NCBI GenBank assembly: GCA_934636105.1
Contig: CAKTZR010000015.1
Coordinates: 14,928-78,927 of the forward strand
Reading direction: 5' to 3'
Length of the DNA stretch: 64,000 bases
From: an uncultured Clostridia bacterium
Lineage (GTDB): Bacteria > Bacillota > Clostridia > Christensenellales > Aristaeellaceae
A program made the position numbers and the translations under genes. Shown here in pieces: positions 33,632-43,292 of the stretch. The notes beneath the pieces were generated by a model. That model was not told the origin of the DNA and made no database searches. It saw nothing but the letters and a program-made list of their open reading frames with translations. Each line of letters opens with the position of its first letter. Positions within the stretch are counted from its first letter, which is position 1.

Positions 33632-33693
33632 TGTGGAAAACACTGGATAAAACCCAAAACAACCGACCGGTTTATCCACACCGCTGTGCATAA
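33632..33693. other. DnaA boxes upstream of dnaN
   Basis: TTATCCACA (33672-33680) and TGTGCATAA (33685-33693) are both perfect matches to TTATNCACA, facing each other 4 bases apart; TGTGGAAAA (33632-33640) is a weak third. The rest of the 384-base gap 33520-33903 holds AT-rich sequence and the promoter of the FadR-type gene; nothing else is seen. Confidence 0.65.
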
Positions 33694-33842
33694 CTTCGTC
33701 CCAAAGCTCCCAAAGGACGCTGAAACGGTATAAAAGGGCAAATTCATACTTATTCAGTATTCGCGCTCACGGGGCAAAATCCTTCTGATAAAGACGCAAG
33801 ACTTTGCGGCGCGCGCAAAAATCGAACGCCGAGCCGAAAGGG

Positions 33843-33871
33843 TTGAGAAAAATGGTCGGATGTGATAGACT
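33843..33871 (+). promoter_or_regulatory. Promoter of the FadR-type regulator
   Basis: TTGAGA (33843-33848), 17-base spacer, TAGACT (33866-33871), about 33 bases ahead of the start. Confidence 0.65.
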
Positions 33872-33903
33872 AATAAAGAAAAGAAAGCGTGAAAGGACGA
33901 GCC

Positions 33904-34608
33904 ATGGAAACAGTCAGAAAAACACGGAAGCTCCCGGAACAGGTGGCCGATAAGCTGCGGGAGATGATTATACAGGAATCGCTCAAGACCGGCGCCAAAC
34001 TGCCCGCCGAAGCGGAACTGATGGAGCGCTTCGGGGTCAGCCGCTCGACGGTGCGCGAGGCGGTCAAGATTTTGCAGACGGAGCATATCGTCGATATCCG
34101 ACAGGGACAGGGCACGTTTCTGTGCGCCATGCCGGGGCTGGCGAGCGATCCGCTGGGCCTGCGTTTCGCCGATCAGGAAGAACTCATCGCGCAGCTGCTG
34201 GAAACGCGCCTGCTGATCGAGCCCAGCGTCGCCGCGCTGGCCGCCATGCGTCGGCAGGATAAGCAGCTGGTCGCCATGAAAAACCTGCTGGATAAGATGG
34301 ATAACGCCTACCTGCACGGCGAGGATTACACGCCTTACGACTTTGAATTTCATTCCCTGATTGCCCAGTGTACGGGCAACGACGTGATGAAGCGGCTTCT
34401 GCCGACGATCCACGAATCCATTCAGGCGGGCTATCATCACACGCGCCGGGTGGAGGGCAGCTATCAGCGCGCGAGCCAGTGCCATTTGGAGATGTACCGC
34501 GGCATTCTGGAGCACGACAGTGAGCGCGCGCGGCAGGCGGCCCAGCGCCACATGATGCAGACGATGCACGACTCCGGCGTTGAAGTGCCGTCGGTGCTGG
34601 TGAAGTGA
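33904..34608 (+). CDS. GntR/FadR-family transcriptional regulator
   Basis: A 234-residue regulator. Residues ~10-70 form a winged HTH: LPEQVADKLREMII, LPAEAELMERFGVSRSTVREA and VDIRQGQGTFL. Residues ~85-225 are an all-helical FCD effector domain, with the metal-type ligands suggested by YDFEFHSLIAQCTGN (D-x-x-F-H) and later His residues in HHTRR and CHLEMYRGIL. FCD proteins usually sense organic acids. ATG 33904 follows AAAGGACG. No catabolic gene is next to it, so its target is not clear; the uronate-type genes at 6-17 kb are one possibility. Confidence 0.92.
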   Translation: METVRKTRKLPEQVADKLREMIIQESLKTGAKLPAEAELMERFGVSRSTVREAVKILQTEHIVDIRQGQGTFLCAMPGLASDPLGLRFADQEELIAQLLETRLLIEPSVAALAAMRRQDKQLVAMKNLLDKMDNAYLHGEDYTPYDFEFHSLIAQCTGNDVMKRLLPTIHESIQAGYHHTRRVEGSYQRASQCHLEMYRGILEHDSERARQAAQRHMMQTMHDSGVEVPSVLVK

Positions 34609-34642
34609 GGGGGAACGTTGGGGCAAAGCCCCAACGTCTCCC
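34609..34642. repeat. Palindrome between FadR-type gene and trmO
   Basis: GGGgaACGTTGGGGC-aaa-GCCCCAACGTctCCC is the last module of the family-2 repeat standing alone. It may act as a weak terminator. Confidence 0.65.
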
Positions 34643-34652
34643 GGTGATAAGC

Positions 34653-35339
34653 ATGGAGAAAATGAAAGTCGTTGCCAGAATCCAAAGCGATTTTCCGCAG
34701 AAGTTCGGTATTCCGCGCCAAAGCGGCGTTGTGCCGGAAACGCGCGCGAAAATCGTCTTTGAAAAACCCTATCAAAACCCGGACGCCCTGCGCGGCCTTG
34801 AGGGCTTTTCGCATCTGTGGCTGATTTGGGGCTTTTCCGCCTGCGAGCGCGCGGATTGGTCGCCGACGGTGCGCCCGCCGAGGCTGGGCGGCAATACGCG
34901 CATGGGCGTGTTCGCCACGAGGTCGCCGTTCCGCCCCAATCCCATCGGGCTGTCTTCCGTGACGCTGGAGGATGTGCAGCTGCACACCCCGGAGGGACCG
35001 ATATTGATCGTCGGCGGCGCAGATTTAATGGATGGCACGCCGATTTATGACATTAAGCCCTATCTGCCGTATGCCGACTGCCACCCGGAAGCGACGGGTG
35101 GGTTTGCGGAGGAAAAGAAGAATTATGCGCTGGCGGTCGATTTTCCGCCGGAGCTGGAAGCGCAGATTGAGCCGGAGCACCGCTCGGCGCTGCGCGGCGT
35201 GCTGGCACACGATCCAAGGCCGTCGTATCAAAGCGACCCGGAGCGGGTATACGGCGTGGCGTTCGCGGGGAAGAATGTCAAATTTACCGTCGAAGACGGT
35301 GTGCTGACGGTGCGGAAAATCGAAACGTTAGGGAAATAA
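34653..35339 (+). CDS. trmO: tRNA (t6A37) N6-methyltransferase TrmO
   Basis: A 228-residue protein of the TsaA/TrmO family that methylates threonylcarbamoyl-adenosine 37 in some tRNAs. Hallmarks: ARIQSDFPQKFGIPRQSG at the start, GLEGFSHLWLIWGF, TRMGVFATRSPFRPNPIGLS near residue 90, then DLMDGTPIYDIKPYLPYAD. A C-terminal domain of ~80 residues follows, as in the longer members. Start is ATG 34653, just past a stable hairpin; GGTGAT is the only ribosome-site candidate. Confidence 0.93.
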   Translation: MEKMKVVARIQSDFPQKFGIPRQSGVVPETRAKIVFEKPYQNPDALRGLEGFSHLWLIWGFSACERADWSPTVRPPRLGGNTRMGVFATRSPFRPNPIGLSSVTLEDVQLHTPEGPILIVGGADLMDGTPIYDIKPYLPYADCHPEATGGFAEEKKNYALAVDFPPELEAQIEPEHRSALRGVLAHDPRPSYQSDPERVYGVAFAGKNVKFTVEDGVLTVRKIETLGK

Positions 35340-35340
35340 G

Positions 35341-35386
35341 AAAAAGCTCAGGCTTTCCGATTATTGAGGAAACGCTTGAGCTTTTT
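35341..35386 (+). terminator. Terminator after trmO
   Basis: AAAAGCTCA pairs with TGAGCTTTT, extended by TTTCC/GGAAA, then five T residues. Confidence 0.85.
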
Positions 35387-35436
35387 ATGCGGTTGTAGGG
35401 GCGCGCATTGCGCGTCCGTGAGTTTGAGGCGGAGCC

Positions 35437-36207
35437 TCAATCGTTCCCTTCGTCCTTCAGCAAATCTTTGAGTTTCTGATCCGGCGCGGAGGTTTCATCC
35501 TCGGGCAGATGCAGGTCGATATGGTCGCCGGGCTGTTCGAGCGCGACGACGCGGGTCTGCGGCGTTTCTCCGGTGACGGCAAAGCGCAGCGCGACGTCCG
35601 GCCGGCCCTGAAAATGCATCGGGATGAAGAACTTGGGCTTGACGGTCATGATGAAATAGCCCGCGCCTGCATCGTACATACTGCCCTGTCGGGGATCGAC
35701 GGGGAAAAACGCCACGTCGATTTTCTGCTTGGGGATCGGCGCGACGCAGTCATAAAACGCACGCTCGGCCGCTTCGATCTCCGTCACGGAGGATTCGTCG
35801 CGCCAATGCCATAAGTTCAGATCGCCCGCATGGAACAGGGTGATCCCCGCAAAGTTGACATAGAACGAAACGCCCTCGTCCGTCGAGCCATAGGCGTGCA
35901 CCTTCAGCGCGCCGAAGGTGCGCTCATCGCCGGGGGACATGCGCACGCCGCGATAGGGCTGCGGCACATCGAAGCCGAGCACATAGGTCGCCGTCTCGCC
36001 GCACAGCTCGTAGATCGTCGGGGAAAAGTGGTCATCGTGATGATGGCTGACGAACACATACAGCTTTTCAAATGCCGAAAGCGTCTCTTTGCCCGGCAGG
36101 GCGCGGCGGTCCGGGCCGGTCTCGCTGGCGTCAAAGAGCAGACCGGTATCGCCCAGCGATACGAGGAATCCGCTTCCCCCTAAATATTCAATGGCGATAT
36201 CCTTCAT
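35437..36207 (-). CDS. Metallo-beta-lactamase-fold hydrolase
   Basis: A 256-residue MBL-fold protein. The metal motif SHHHDDHFS (H-x-H-x-D-H) sits near residue 55, a second His near 125 in LFHAGDLNLWHW, and a late one in FIPMHF near 200. The opening MKDIAIEYLGGSGFLV is like UlaG/YfiS-type relatives. The substrate may be a lactone, phosphoester or sugar derivative; the sequence does not tell. ATG 36207 follows AGGGAG. It is alone, separated from the ABC-F gene by 156 bases. Confidence 0.88.
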   Translation of the reverse strand: MKDIAIEYLGGSGFLVSLGDTGLLFDASETGPDRRALPGKETLSAFEKLYVFVSHHHDDHFSPTIYELCGETATYVLGFDVPQPYRGVRMSPGDERTFGALKVHAYGSTDEGVSFYVNFAGITLFHAGDLNLWHWRDESSVTEIEAAERAFYDCVAPIPKQKIDVAFFPVDPRQGSMYDAGAGYFIMTVKPKFFIPMHFQGRPDVALRFAVTGETPQTRVVALEQPGDHIDLHLPEDETSAPDQKLKDLLKDEGND

Positions 36208-36363
36208 ATCGATGCGCTCCCTTCTGATGTTTCACTCCTTCCATTGTATCCAATTTTTTCCACTTGTCAATCTTTTTTGCCTTTCTTTCTCCACTGATAC
36301 TCCATTAAACCGATGAAAATGATTGAAAACGGGAATTTACGCACCACTTTCTGTCAAAATCCG

Positions 36364-37905
<1,542 letters not shown>

Positions 37906-38136
37906 AAAACTCCTATTTTACAAAAAAATCCGCCTTCGGCTGCTGCGGCCAAAGACGGAAACCCTACGCAAACAACGCACACAGAAAAAGCGTGCAAAAA
38001 ATCGAAACCGCGCGTCTTGATTTCCGTTCAGCCGGACAGCCGAACCAAGCCCGCGAAACCGCGCGCTTGGGTTGTCTTTCAAAACAGAAATCACTTGCGC
38101 ATGCTCCGATGCTCACCCCTTTCAAAAATCCTTTTC
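37906..38136 (-). promoter_or_regulatory. Attenuator leader of the ABC-F gene
   Basis: The ~230-base leader ends in a terminator at 37922-37958 (stem CCGTCTTTGGCCG with CAGCCGAAGGCGG, then seven T residues on the minus strand) placed directly before the ribosome site. A 3-codon open frame ATG-CGC-AAG-TGA (38091-38102) follows AAGGGGTGA. CCAAGC/GCTTGG can form another hairpin, and CGCGCGGTTTCG occurs twice, so alternative folds are possible. A 50-codon GTG-started frame (37964-38116) also crosses the leader. Confidence 0.75.
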
Positions 38137-38165
38137 AGCATAGCACCAAGCTTGAAATTTGTCAA
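38137..38165 (-). promoter_or_regulatory. Promoter of the ABC-F leader transcript
   Basis: On the minus strand TTGACA (38160-38165), 17-base spacer, TATGCT (38137-38142). Confidence 0.85.
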
Positions 38166-38218
38166 GCAAATTGTGCCCTTTGCCAAGCTGACCGCGCCGA
38201 GATTTGGCGCATTTAACG

Positions 38219-38247
38219 TTGACACCTTTTTGTATTCCTCGTATAAT
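38219..38247 (+). promoter_or_regulatory. Promoter of the MarR-ABC exporter operon
   Basis: Full consensus TTGACA (38219-38224), 17-base spacer, TATAAT (38242-38247). It diverges from the ABC-F promoter about 55 bases away. Confidence 0.92.
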
Positions 38248-38278
38248 AGCTCACAGTGTTAGCAAAAGGAGGGATTCT

Positions 38279-38782
38279 GTGACGGAAAACGCTGCGCTGA
38301 CGGAGGAAACGGTTCATACCCTGGCGGAGGAAATGGCCCGTCTGCTGGATGAGCATCCGCGTGAAGCGCGGGACAACCGCTTCAGCGCGAGCATGTGCGG
38401 CGAAATGGCCGTCATGCGACTTCTGCACAGCGGCACAAGCAAAAAGATGACGGCGGGGGAGCTGAGCAGCAGGCTGAGCATGACCACCTCGCGCATCGCC
38501 GCCGTGCTGGGCAGTCTGGAAAGAAAAGGGCTGCTGGAGCGCGAAAACGACGAAATCGACCGCCGCCGCGTGCTTGTGTCGCTGACGCAGGCGGGCGACG
38601 CGCTCTGCGAAAAGCGGAGACAGCATTTTATGAAAAAAATCGAGGTCATGCTGAATATGATGGGCAGCGACGCGCAGGAATTTGTGCGCCTGCTCGGGCG
38701 GACGTTCGAGATTACGGCGTCCGACGCGTTCAGACAGTGTGACGATATCATCGATGAAGATAAGGAGGACTTCCATGGCTGA
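38279..38782 (+). CDS. MarR-family transcriptional regulator
   Basis: A 167-residue winged-HTH protein. The DNA-binding part spans ~55-115: MTAGELSSRLSMTTSRIAAVLGSLERKGLLERENDEIDRRRVLVSLT, with the wing D-x-x-D-R-R. Flanking helices form the dimer interface. GTG 38279 is the start, behind AAGGAGGG; the open frame upstream crosses the promoter. The stop overlaps the exporter start, so the regulator and the two exporter subunits form one operon, probably self-repressed and released by a drug or toxic ligand. Confidence 0.92.
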   Translation: MTENAALTEETVHTLAEEMARLLDEHPREARDNRFSASMCGEMAVMRLLHSGTSKKMTAGELSSRLSMTTSRIAAVLGSLERKGLLERENDEIDRRRVLVSLTQAGDALCEKRRQHFMKKIEVMLNMMGSDAQEFVRLLGRTFEITASDAFRQCDDIIDEDKEDFHG

Positions 38783-40577
38783 AACCAAACAAACCGGCGG
38801 GAAAAAGCACATCACCGGCGCGCGTCTGGCGAAAGAATTGAAACAGTATAAAAAAGACACGTTCCTCTCGCCGATGTACACGATGTTTTGCGTCGTGCTC
38901 GAAATTCTGATTCCGTATCTCACCGCGTCCATCATCGACAAGGGCATCGCCGTGGGCAACATGGCGCATGTGGCGAAAATCGGTTCGCTGATGGCCGTGA
39001 TGGCGATTCTGGCGATGTTCTGCGGCGTTCGCGCGGGCGTGCACAGCGCGCGTGCGAGCACGGGCCTGGCCGCCAACCTGCGCGAGGCGATGTTCGGGCG
39101 CATTCAGGAATATTCCTTCTCCAACATCGACAAGTTCTCCACCGCGGGCCTTGTCACGCGCCTGACCACCGACGTCACCAACATCCAGAACGCGTTCCAG
39201 ATGCTGCTGATGATCTGCACGCGTTCCCCCGTGACGCTGATCGTCGCGCTGTTTATGGCGTTTTCCATCAACGCGAAGCTTTCGCTCGTGTTTCTGGTTG
39301 CGATTGCGTTCCTGGGCGCGGTGATTGTGTTCCTCATCCCCAAGGCGATGAAGTATTTCAGGCAGATGTTCCGCAAATACGACGCGGTGAACGGCGTGGT
39401 CAAGGAAAACGTCGGCGCGATCCGCGTGGTGAAGGCGTTTGTCCGCGAGGATTATGAGGATGAAAAGTTCTCCGGCGCGGCGAACGACCTGTTCAAAAAC
39501 TCCATCTCCGCCGAGCGTATCATCTCCTTCTCCATGCCGGGCATGCAGCTGACCGTGTACGCCTGTATTCTGCTCATCAGCTGGTTCGGCGCGAAGATGA
39601 TCGTTAATCAGACCGGCCTGACCACGGGCGAGCTGACCAGCCTGCTCTCCTACGTCATGAACATTCTGATGAGCCTGATGATGCTCTCCATGGTCTTCGT
39701 CATGGTTACGCAGTCCGCCGCGGCGGCGCAGCGCATCGAGGAAGTGCTGGAGGAGCAGCCGGATATCACCAGCCCGGAAAACGCGGTCAAGACCGTGAAG
39801 GACGGCTCCATCGATTTCAATCATGTGACGTTCGCTTATCAGCAGCGCAGCGGCAAGCCGGTGCTCAGCGATGTCGATCTGCACATCCATTCCGGCGAGA
39901 CCATCGGCATCATGGGCGGCACCGGTTCGTCCAAGTCGAGCCTCGTCAACCTGATTTCCCGCCTGTACGATGTGACGGCGGGCGAGGTGCGCGTCGGCGG
40001 CGTGGACGTTCGCCAATATGACGTGGAAAGCCTGCGCGACGCGGTTTCCGTCGTGCTGCAAAACAACGTGCTGTTCTCCGGCACGATTTACGATAACCTC
40101 CGCTGGGGCGACAAAAACGCGACCGACGAACAGTGCCGGGAGGCCTGCCGTCTGGCCTGCGCGGATGAATTTATCGAGCGCTTCCCGGAAAAATACGACA
40201 CTCGCATCGAGCGCGGCGGCACGAATGTTTCCGGCGGCCAGAAACAGCGCCTGTGCATTGCCCGCGCGCTGCTCAAGAAGCCGAAGGTACTCATTCTGGA
40301 TGACTCCACCAGCGCCGTCGATACCGCGACGGACGCCAAGATTCGCGAAGCCATGCGCACCCACATCCCCGGCACGACCAAGATCATCATCGCCCAGCGC
40401 ATTTCCTCCATTCAGGATGCGGACCGCGTGCTCGTGCTGGACAATGGCCGCGTGAATGCGTTTGATACCCCGGAGAACCTGCTGAAGACCAACGCGATCT
40501 ATCAGGAGGTCTACAACAGCCAGATCGGCAACGGCGGCGGCGACTTCGACGAGGCCGCCATGAAGGGAGGCGACTGA
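38775..40577 (+). CDS. Heterodimeric ABC exporter subunit with degenerate ATP site
   Basis: A 600-residue half-transporter: six helices over ~30-320 and an ATPase over ~355-590. Walker A reads GGTGSSKSS (the usual second-last Gly of GxGKST is Ser) and Walker B reads VLILDDSTSAVD with Asp in place of the catalytic Glu. The signature VSGGQ is intact. This is the inactive-site subunit of a heterodimer, like BmrC. ATG 38775 follows AAGGAGG and overlaps the MarR gene by eight bases. Its partner follows two bases after its stop. Confidence 0.94.
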   Translation: MAETKQTGGKKHITGARLAKELKQYKKDTFLSPMYTMFCVVLEILIPYLTASIIDKGIAVGNMAHVAKIGSLMAVMAILAMFCGVRAGVHSARASTGLAANLREAMFGRIQEYSFSNIDKFSTAGLVTRLTTDVTNIQNAFQMLLMICTRSPVTLIVALFMAFSINAKLSLVFLVAIAFLGAVIVFLIPKAMKYFRQMFRKYDAVNGVVKENVGAIRVVKAFVREDYEDEKFSGAANDLFKNSISAERIISFSMPGMQLTVYACILLISWFGAKMIVNQTGLTTGELTSLLSYVMNILMSLMMLSMVFVMVTQSAAAAQRIEEVLEEQPDITSPENAVKTVKDGSIDFNHVTFAYQQRSGKPVLSDVDLHIHSGETIGIMGGTGSSKSSLVNLISRLYDVTAGEVRVGGVDVRQYDVESLRDAVSVVLQNNVLFSGTIYDNLRWGDKNATDEQCREACRLACADEFIERFPEKYDTRIERGGTNVSGGQKQRLCIARALLKKPKVLILDDSTSAVDTATDAKIREAMRTHIPGTTKIIIAQRISSIQDADRVLVLDNGRVNAFDTPENLLKTNAIYQEVYNSQIGNGGGDFDEAAMKGGD

Positions 40578-40579
40578 CT

Positions 40580-42481
40580 ATGATGGGACGCAACAGAAAC
40601 GCCGGAAAGCCCGGCGCAAAGAACCCCGGCAAGACGTTTAAGCGCATCTTCGCCGAGATCATGAGCCAGTATAAGATTCACTGCATCGCGGTCGTCATCT
40701 GCCTGCTGGTCAGCGCCGTAGCCAACGTCTACGGCACGATGTTCATGCAGCGCCTGATCGACGATTACATCACCCCGATGATGGGCCAGCCGAATCCGGA
40801 TTTCGGTCCGATGGGGCGGGCGGTGCTCACCGTGGCGGCGGTTTACATCCTCGGCGCGTTCAGCGCGTGGCTGTATAATTACCTGATGATCTTCGTTTCG
40901 CAGGGCACACTGAAAAATCTGCGCATCAAGCTCTTTTCCAAGATGGAGCGCCTGCCGATCAAGTATTTCGACACGCATGCCCACGGCGATATCATGAGCG
41001 TCTATACCAACGATATCGACACCATGCGCCAGATGATCTCCCAGTCCATGCCGCAGCTCATTTCCAGCGTCATCACGATTGTGAGCATCGTCGTCTCGAT
41101 GGTGATCCTCAACGTGCCGCTGCTGATTATCACGCTGTTCATGGTCGCCACGACGATGACGATTTCCATGAAGCGCGTCAAGAACGCGGGCCGCTTCTTC
41201 GTGCAGCAGCAGATCGACCTGGGCAAGGTCAACGGCTACATCGAGGAAATGATGGACGGCCAGAAGGTCGTCAAGGTCTTCTGCCACGAGGAAGAAAACT
41301 TTGAGGGATTCAAGAAGCTGAACAACGCGCTGCGCGACAGCGCATACAGCGCCAACCGCATCGCCAACACCATCATGCCGCTGACGATGGCGATGGGCAA
41401 TTTGAGCTATGTGCTCTGCGCGGTGGTCGGCGGCCTGCTGGCCACGAGCGGCTATCTGGGATTGACCATCGGCACGCTGGTTTCCTTCCTGACCCTCAAC
41501 AAGAGCTTTAACCAGCCGATCAATCAGGTCTCCCAGCAGAGCAACTCCATCATCATGGCGCTGGCGGGCGCGGAGCGCGTCTTTGAGCTGCTGGATGAAA
41601 CGCCCGAGGTGGACGACGGCTATGTGAACCTCGTCAACGCGAAGAAGGACGAAAACGGCGCGCTCACCGAGTGCAAAGAACGCACCGGCCTGTGGGCGTG
41701 GAAATACACCCACAAGGACACGGGCGAAACCGAGTATCGCGAGCTGAAGGGCGATATCGTGATGGATAACGTCGATTTCGGCTACAACGACGATAAGATG
41801 GTCCTCCACGATATCAAGCTCTACGCCACGCCGGGCCAGAAGATCGCCTTCGTCGGCTCCACAGGCGCGGGCAAGACGACCATCACCAACCTGATTAATC
41901 GTTTCTACGACATTCAGGATGGCAAAATCCGCTACGACGGCATCAATATCAACAAGATCAAGAAATCCGACCTGCGCCGCTCGCTGGGCGTCGTGCTTCA
42001 GGATACGCATCTGTTCACCGGAACGGTCATGGAAAATATCCGTTACGGCCGACTGGACGCGACGGATGAGGAGTGCATCGAGGCCGCGAAGCTCGCCAAC
42101 GCGGACGGCTTCATCACTCGCCTGCCGGACGGCTACAACACCATGCTCAAGGGCGACGGCGGTAACCTTTCGCAGGGCCAGCGCCAGCTGCTCGCCATTG
42201 CGCGCGCGGCGGTTGCCGATCCGCCCGTGCTGATTCTCGACGAAGCGACCAGCTCCATCGATACCCGCACCGAAGCCCTCGTGCAGGCCGGCATGGATTC
42301 CCTGATGAAGGGCCGCACCACGTTTGTCATCGCGCACCGCCTTTCCACCGTGCGCAACAGCGACTGCATCATGGTGCTTGAACAGGGCCGCATCATCGAG
42401 CGCGGCACGCACGACGAGCTGATTGCCCAGCACGGCAAGTATTATCAGCTCTATACCGGCGATTTCGAGGAGAACGACTGA
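40580..42481 (+). CDS. Heterodimeric ABC exporter subunit, catalytic
   Basis: A 633-residue half-transporter. Six helices lie at ~35-330; the ATPase (~385-625) has Walker A GSTGAGKTT, signature LSQGQ and VLILDEATSSID with the catalytic Glu. Between domains is an insert of ~40 residues (DENGALTECKERTGLWAWKY) that is common in clostridial members of this group. ATG follows AGGGAGGCG; a second ATG one codon on is equally possible. With the upstream subunit it forms an exporter under MarR control. Confidence 0.94.
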   Translation: MMGRNRNAGKPGAKNPGKTFKRIFAEIMSQYKIHCIAVVICLLVSAVANVYGTMFMQRLIDDYITPMMGQPNPDFGPMGRAVLTVAAVYILGAFSAWLYNYLMIFVSQGTLKNLRIKLFSKMERLPIKYFDTHAHGDIMSVYTNDIDTMRQMISQSMPQLISSVITIVSIVVSMVILNVPLLIITLFMVATTMTISMKRVKNAGRFFVQQQIDLGKVNGYIEEMMDGQKVVKVFCHEEENFEGFKKLNNALRDSAYSANRIANTIMPLTMAMGNLSYVLCAVVGGLLATSGYLGLTIGTLVSFLTLNKSFNQPINQVSQQSNSIIMALAGAERVFELLDETPEVDDGYVNLVNAKKDENGALTECKERTGLWAWKYTHKDTGETEYRELKGDIVMDNVDFGYNDDKMVLHDIKLYATPGQKIAFVGSTGAGKTTITNLINRFYDIQDGKIRYDGININKIKKSDLRRSLGVVLQDTHLFTGTVMENIRYGRLDATDEECIEAAKLANADGFITRLPDGYNTMLKGDGGNLSQGQRQLLAIARAAVADPPVLILDEATSSIDTRTEALVQAGMDSLMKGRTTFVIAHRLSTVRNSDCIMVLEQGRIIERGTHDELIAQHGKYYQLYTGDFEEND

Positions 42482-42485
42482 TTTC

Positions 42486-42517
42486 ATCCCTCGTGTGAAA
42501 ACACGGGGGATTTTTTT
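42486..42517 (+). terminator. Terminator after the MarR-ABC operon
   Basis: ATCCCTCGTGT pairs with ACACGGGGGAT across GAAA, then seven T residues. Confidence 0.88.
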
Positions 42518-42534
42518 CGTCATCCGGGATAAAT

Positions 42535-42565
42535 TTGACAGCTTCATGCGTTTCTATGGTATAAT
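42535..42565 (+). promoter_or_regulatory. Promoter of the FHA-FtsW-PBP operon
   Basis: TTGACA (42535-42540) and TATAAT (42560-42565) are both perfect but the spacer is long (19). Confidence 0.7.
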
Positions 42566-42625
42566 CGGAGGGAAGATTTTTCCGCCGAGGCCCCCTGCCC
42601 GGCGGCAGGCAGGAGGCTGGCACGG

Positions 42626-43288
42626 GTGAATCAGGCATGGTATCAGGTGGCGTCCATGGGCTTCGGTTATATCAGCGCGGCGATCATCGCGCTGATTGTG
42701 CTGCTGGCCTTCAAAAAATATGTCAGGGACCGCGCACTCTGGCGGCGGGTGAAAAAGAATCTGCCGCAGGCAGGCGCGGCGGGGCGCTTTATCGTGCTTT
42801 CGGCGGGCAGCAGACGGCTTCCGGCCGGGACGGAACTTCGCGTGCCGTTTGAAGGGACGCTCGGCGGCTCGATGAGCTGCGACGTGTGCGTGCCGTATAA
42901 AAGGGTGCATATGCGTTCGGCCTTCTTCTGGGTCGAGGGCGAGGAGCTGCACCTTGTGCCGCTGCATAAGGACGGATTTCTGGCCGATGAAACGCCGATT
43001 GAGCCGGGCGACGAAGCCGTGATGCGCGACGGCGCGATTCTGCGCGTCGGCGAATTGAAGCTGGTGCTGCGGATGTATGACCGCGGCGAGCTGGCGGACG
43101 GCGCGGACGAGCCGTATGTCACCCGCGCCCGCCGAAGCAAGGCCGGGCAGGGACGCGGCGACGGTTTGGGCGCGCCCACGCGCGGGGCAATCCGCAGGGA
43201 AAAGAAAAAATGGAATCGGGGCGAAGCGGACGAGAAAAAGAGAGTGTCCGCCGCACAGAAGAAGGAAAAGAAGGACAAGCGGAGGTGA
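42626..43288 (+). CDS. Membrane-anchored FHA-like protein
   Basis: A 220-residue protein. One N-terminal helix at ~10-32, then a beta-rich domain (~55-160) with FHA-like order: LGGSMSCDVCVPYKRVHMRSAFFWVEGEE, then GFLADETPIEPGDEAVMRDGAILRVGEL, which fits strands up to the FHA D-G-D-x-I-x-x-G turn. The classical phosphothreonine-binding G-R/S/H residues are not all clear. The tail is very basic (KKEKKDKRR). Start GTG 42626 behind AGGAGG. FHA-RodA-PBP gene order is known from other Gram-positives, which supports a role in cell-wall synthesis control. Confidence 0.72.
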   Translation: MNQAWYQVASMGFGYISAAIIALIVLLAFKKYVRDRALWRRVKKNLPQAGAAGRFIVLSAGSRRLPAGTELRVPFEGTLGGSMSCDVCVPYKRVHMRSAFFWVEGEELHLVPLHKDGFLADETPIEPGDEAVMRDGAILRVGELKLVLRMYDRGELADGADEPYVTRARRSKAGQGRGDGLGAPTRGAIRREKKKWNRGEADEKKRVSAAQKKEKKDKRR

Positions 43289-43292
43289 CGGC

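Noticed and set aside
37964..38116. A 50-codon GTG-started frame in the ABC-F leader as a real leader peptide
   Set aside because: The ribosome site is weakly placed and the frame crosses the paired stems; the three-codon frame is better placed. Kept only as an alternative.
40511..42547. A 678-codon open frame opposite the catalytic ABC exporter subunit
   Set aside because: Shadow of a strongly conserved ABC gene; composition is typical of antisense reading.
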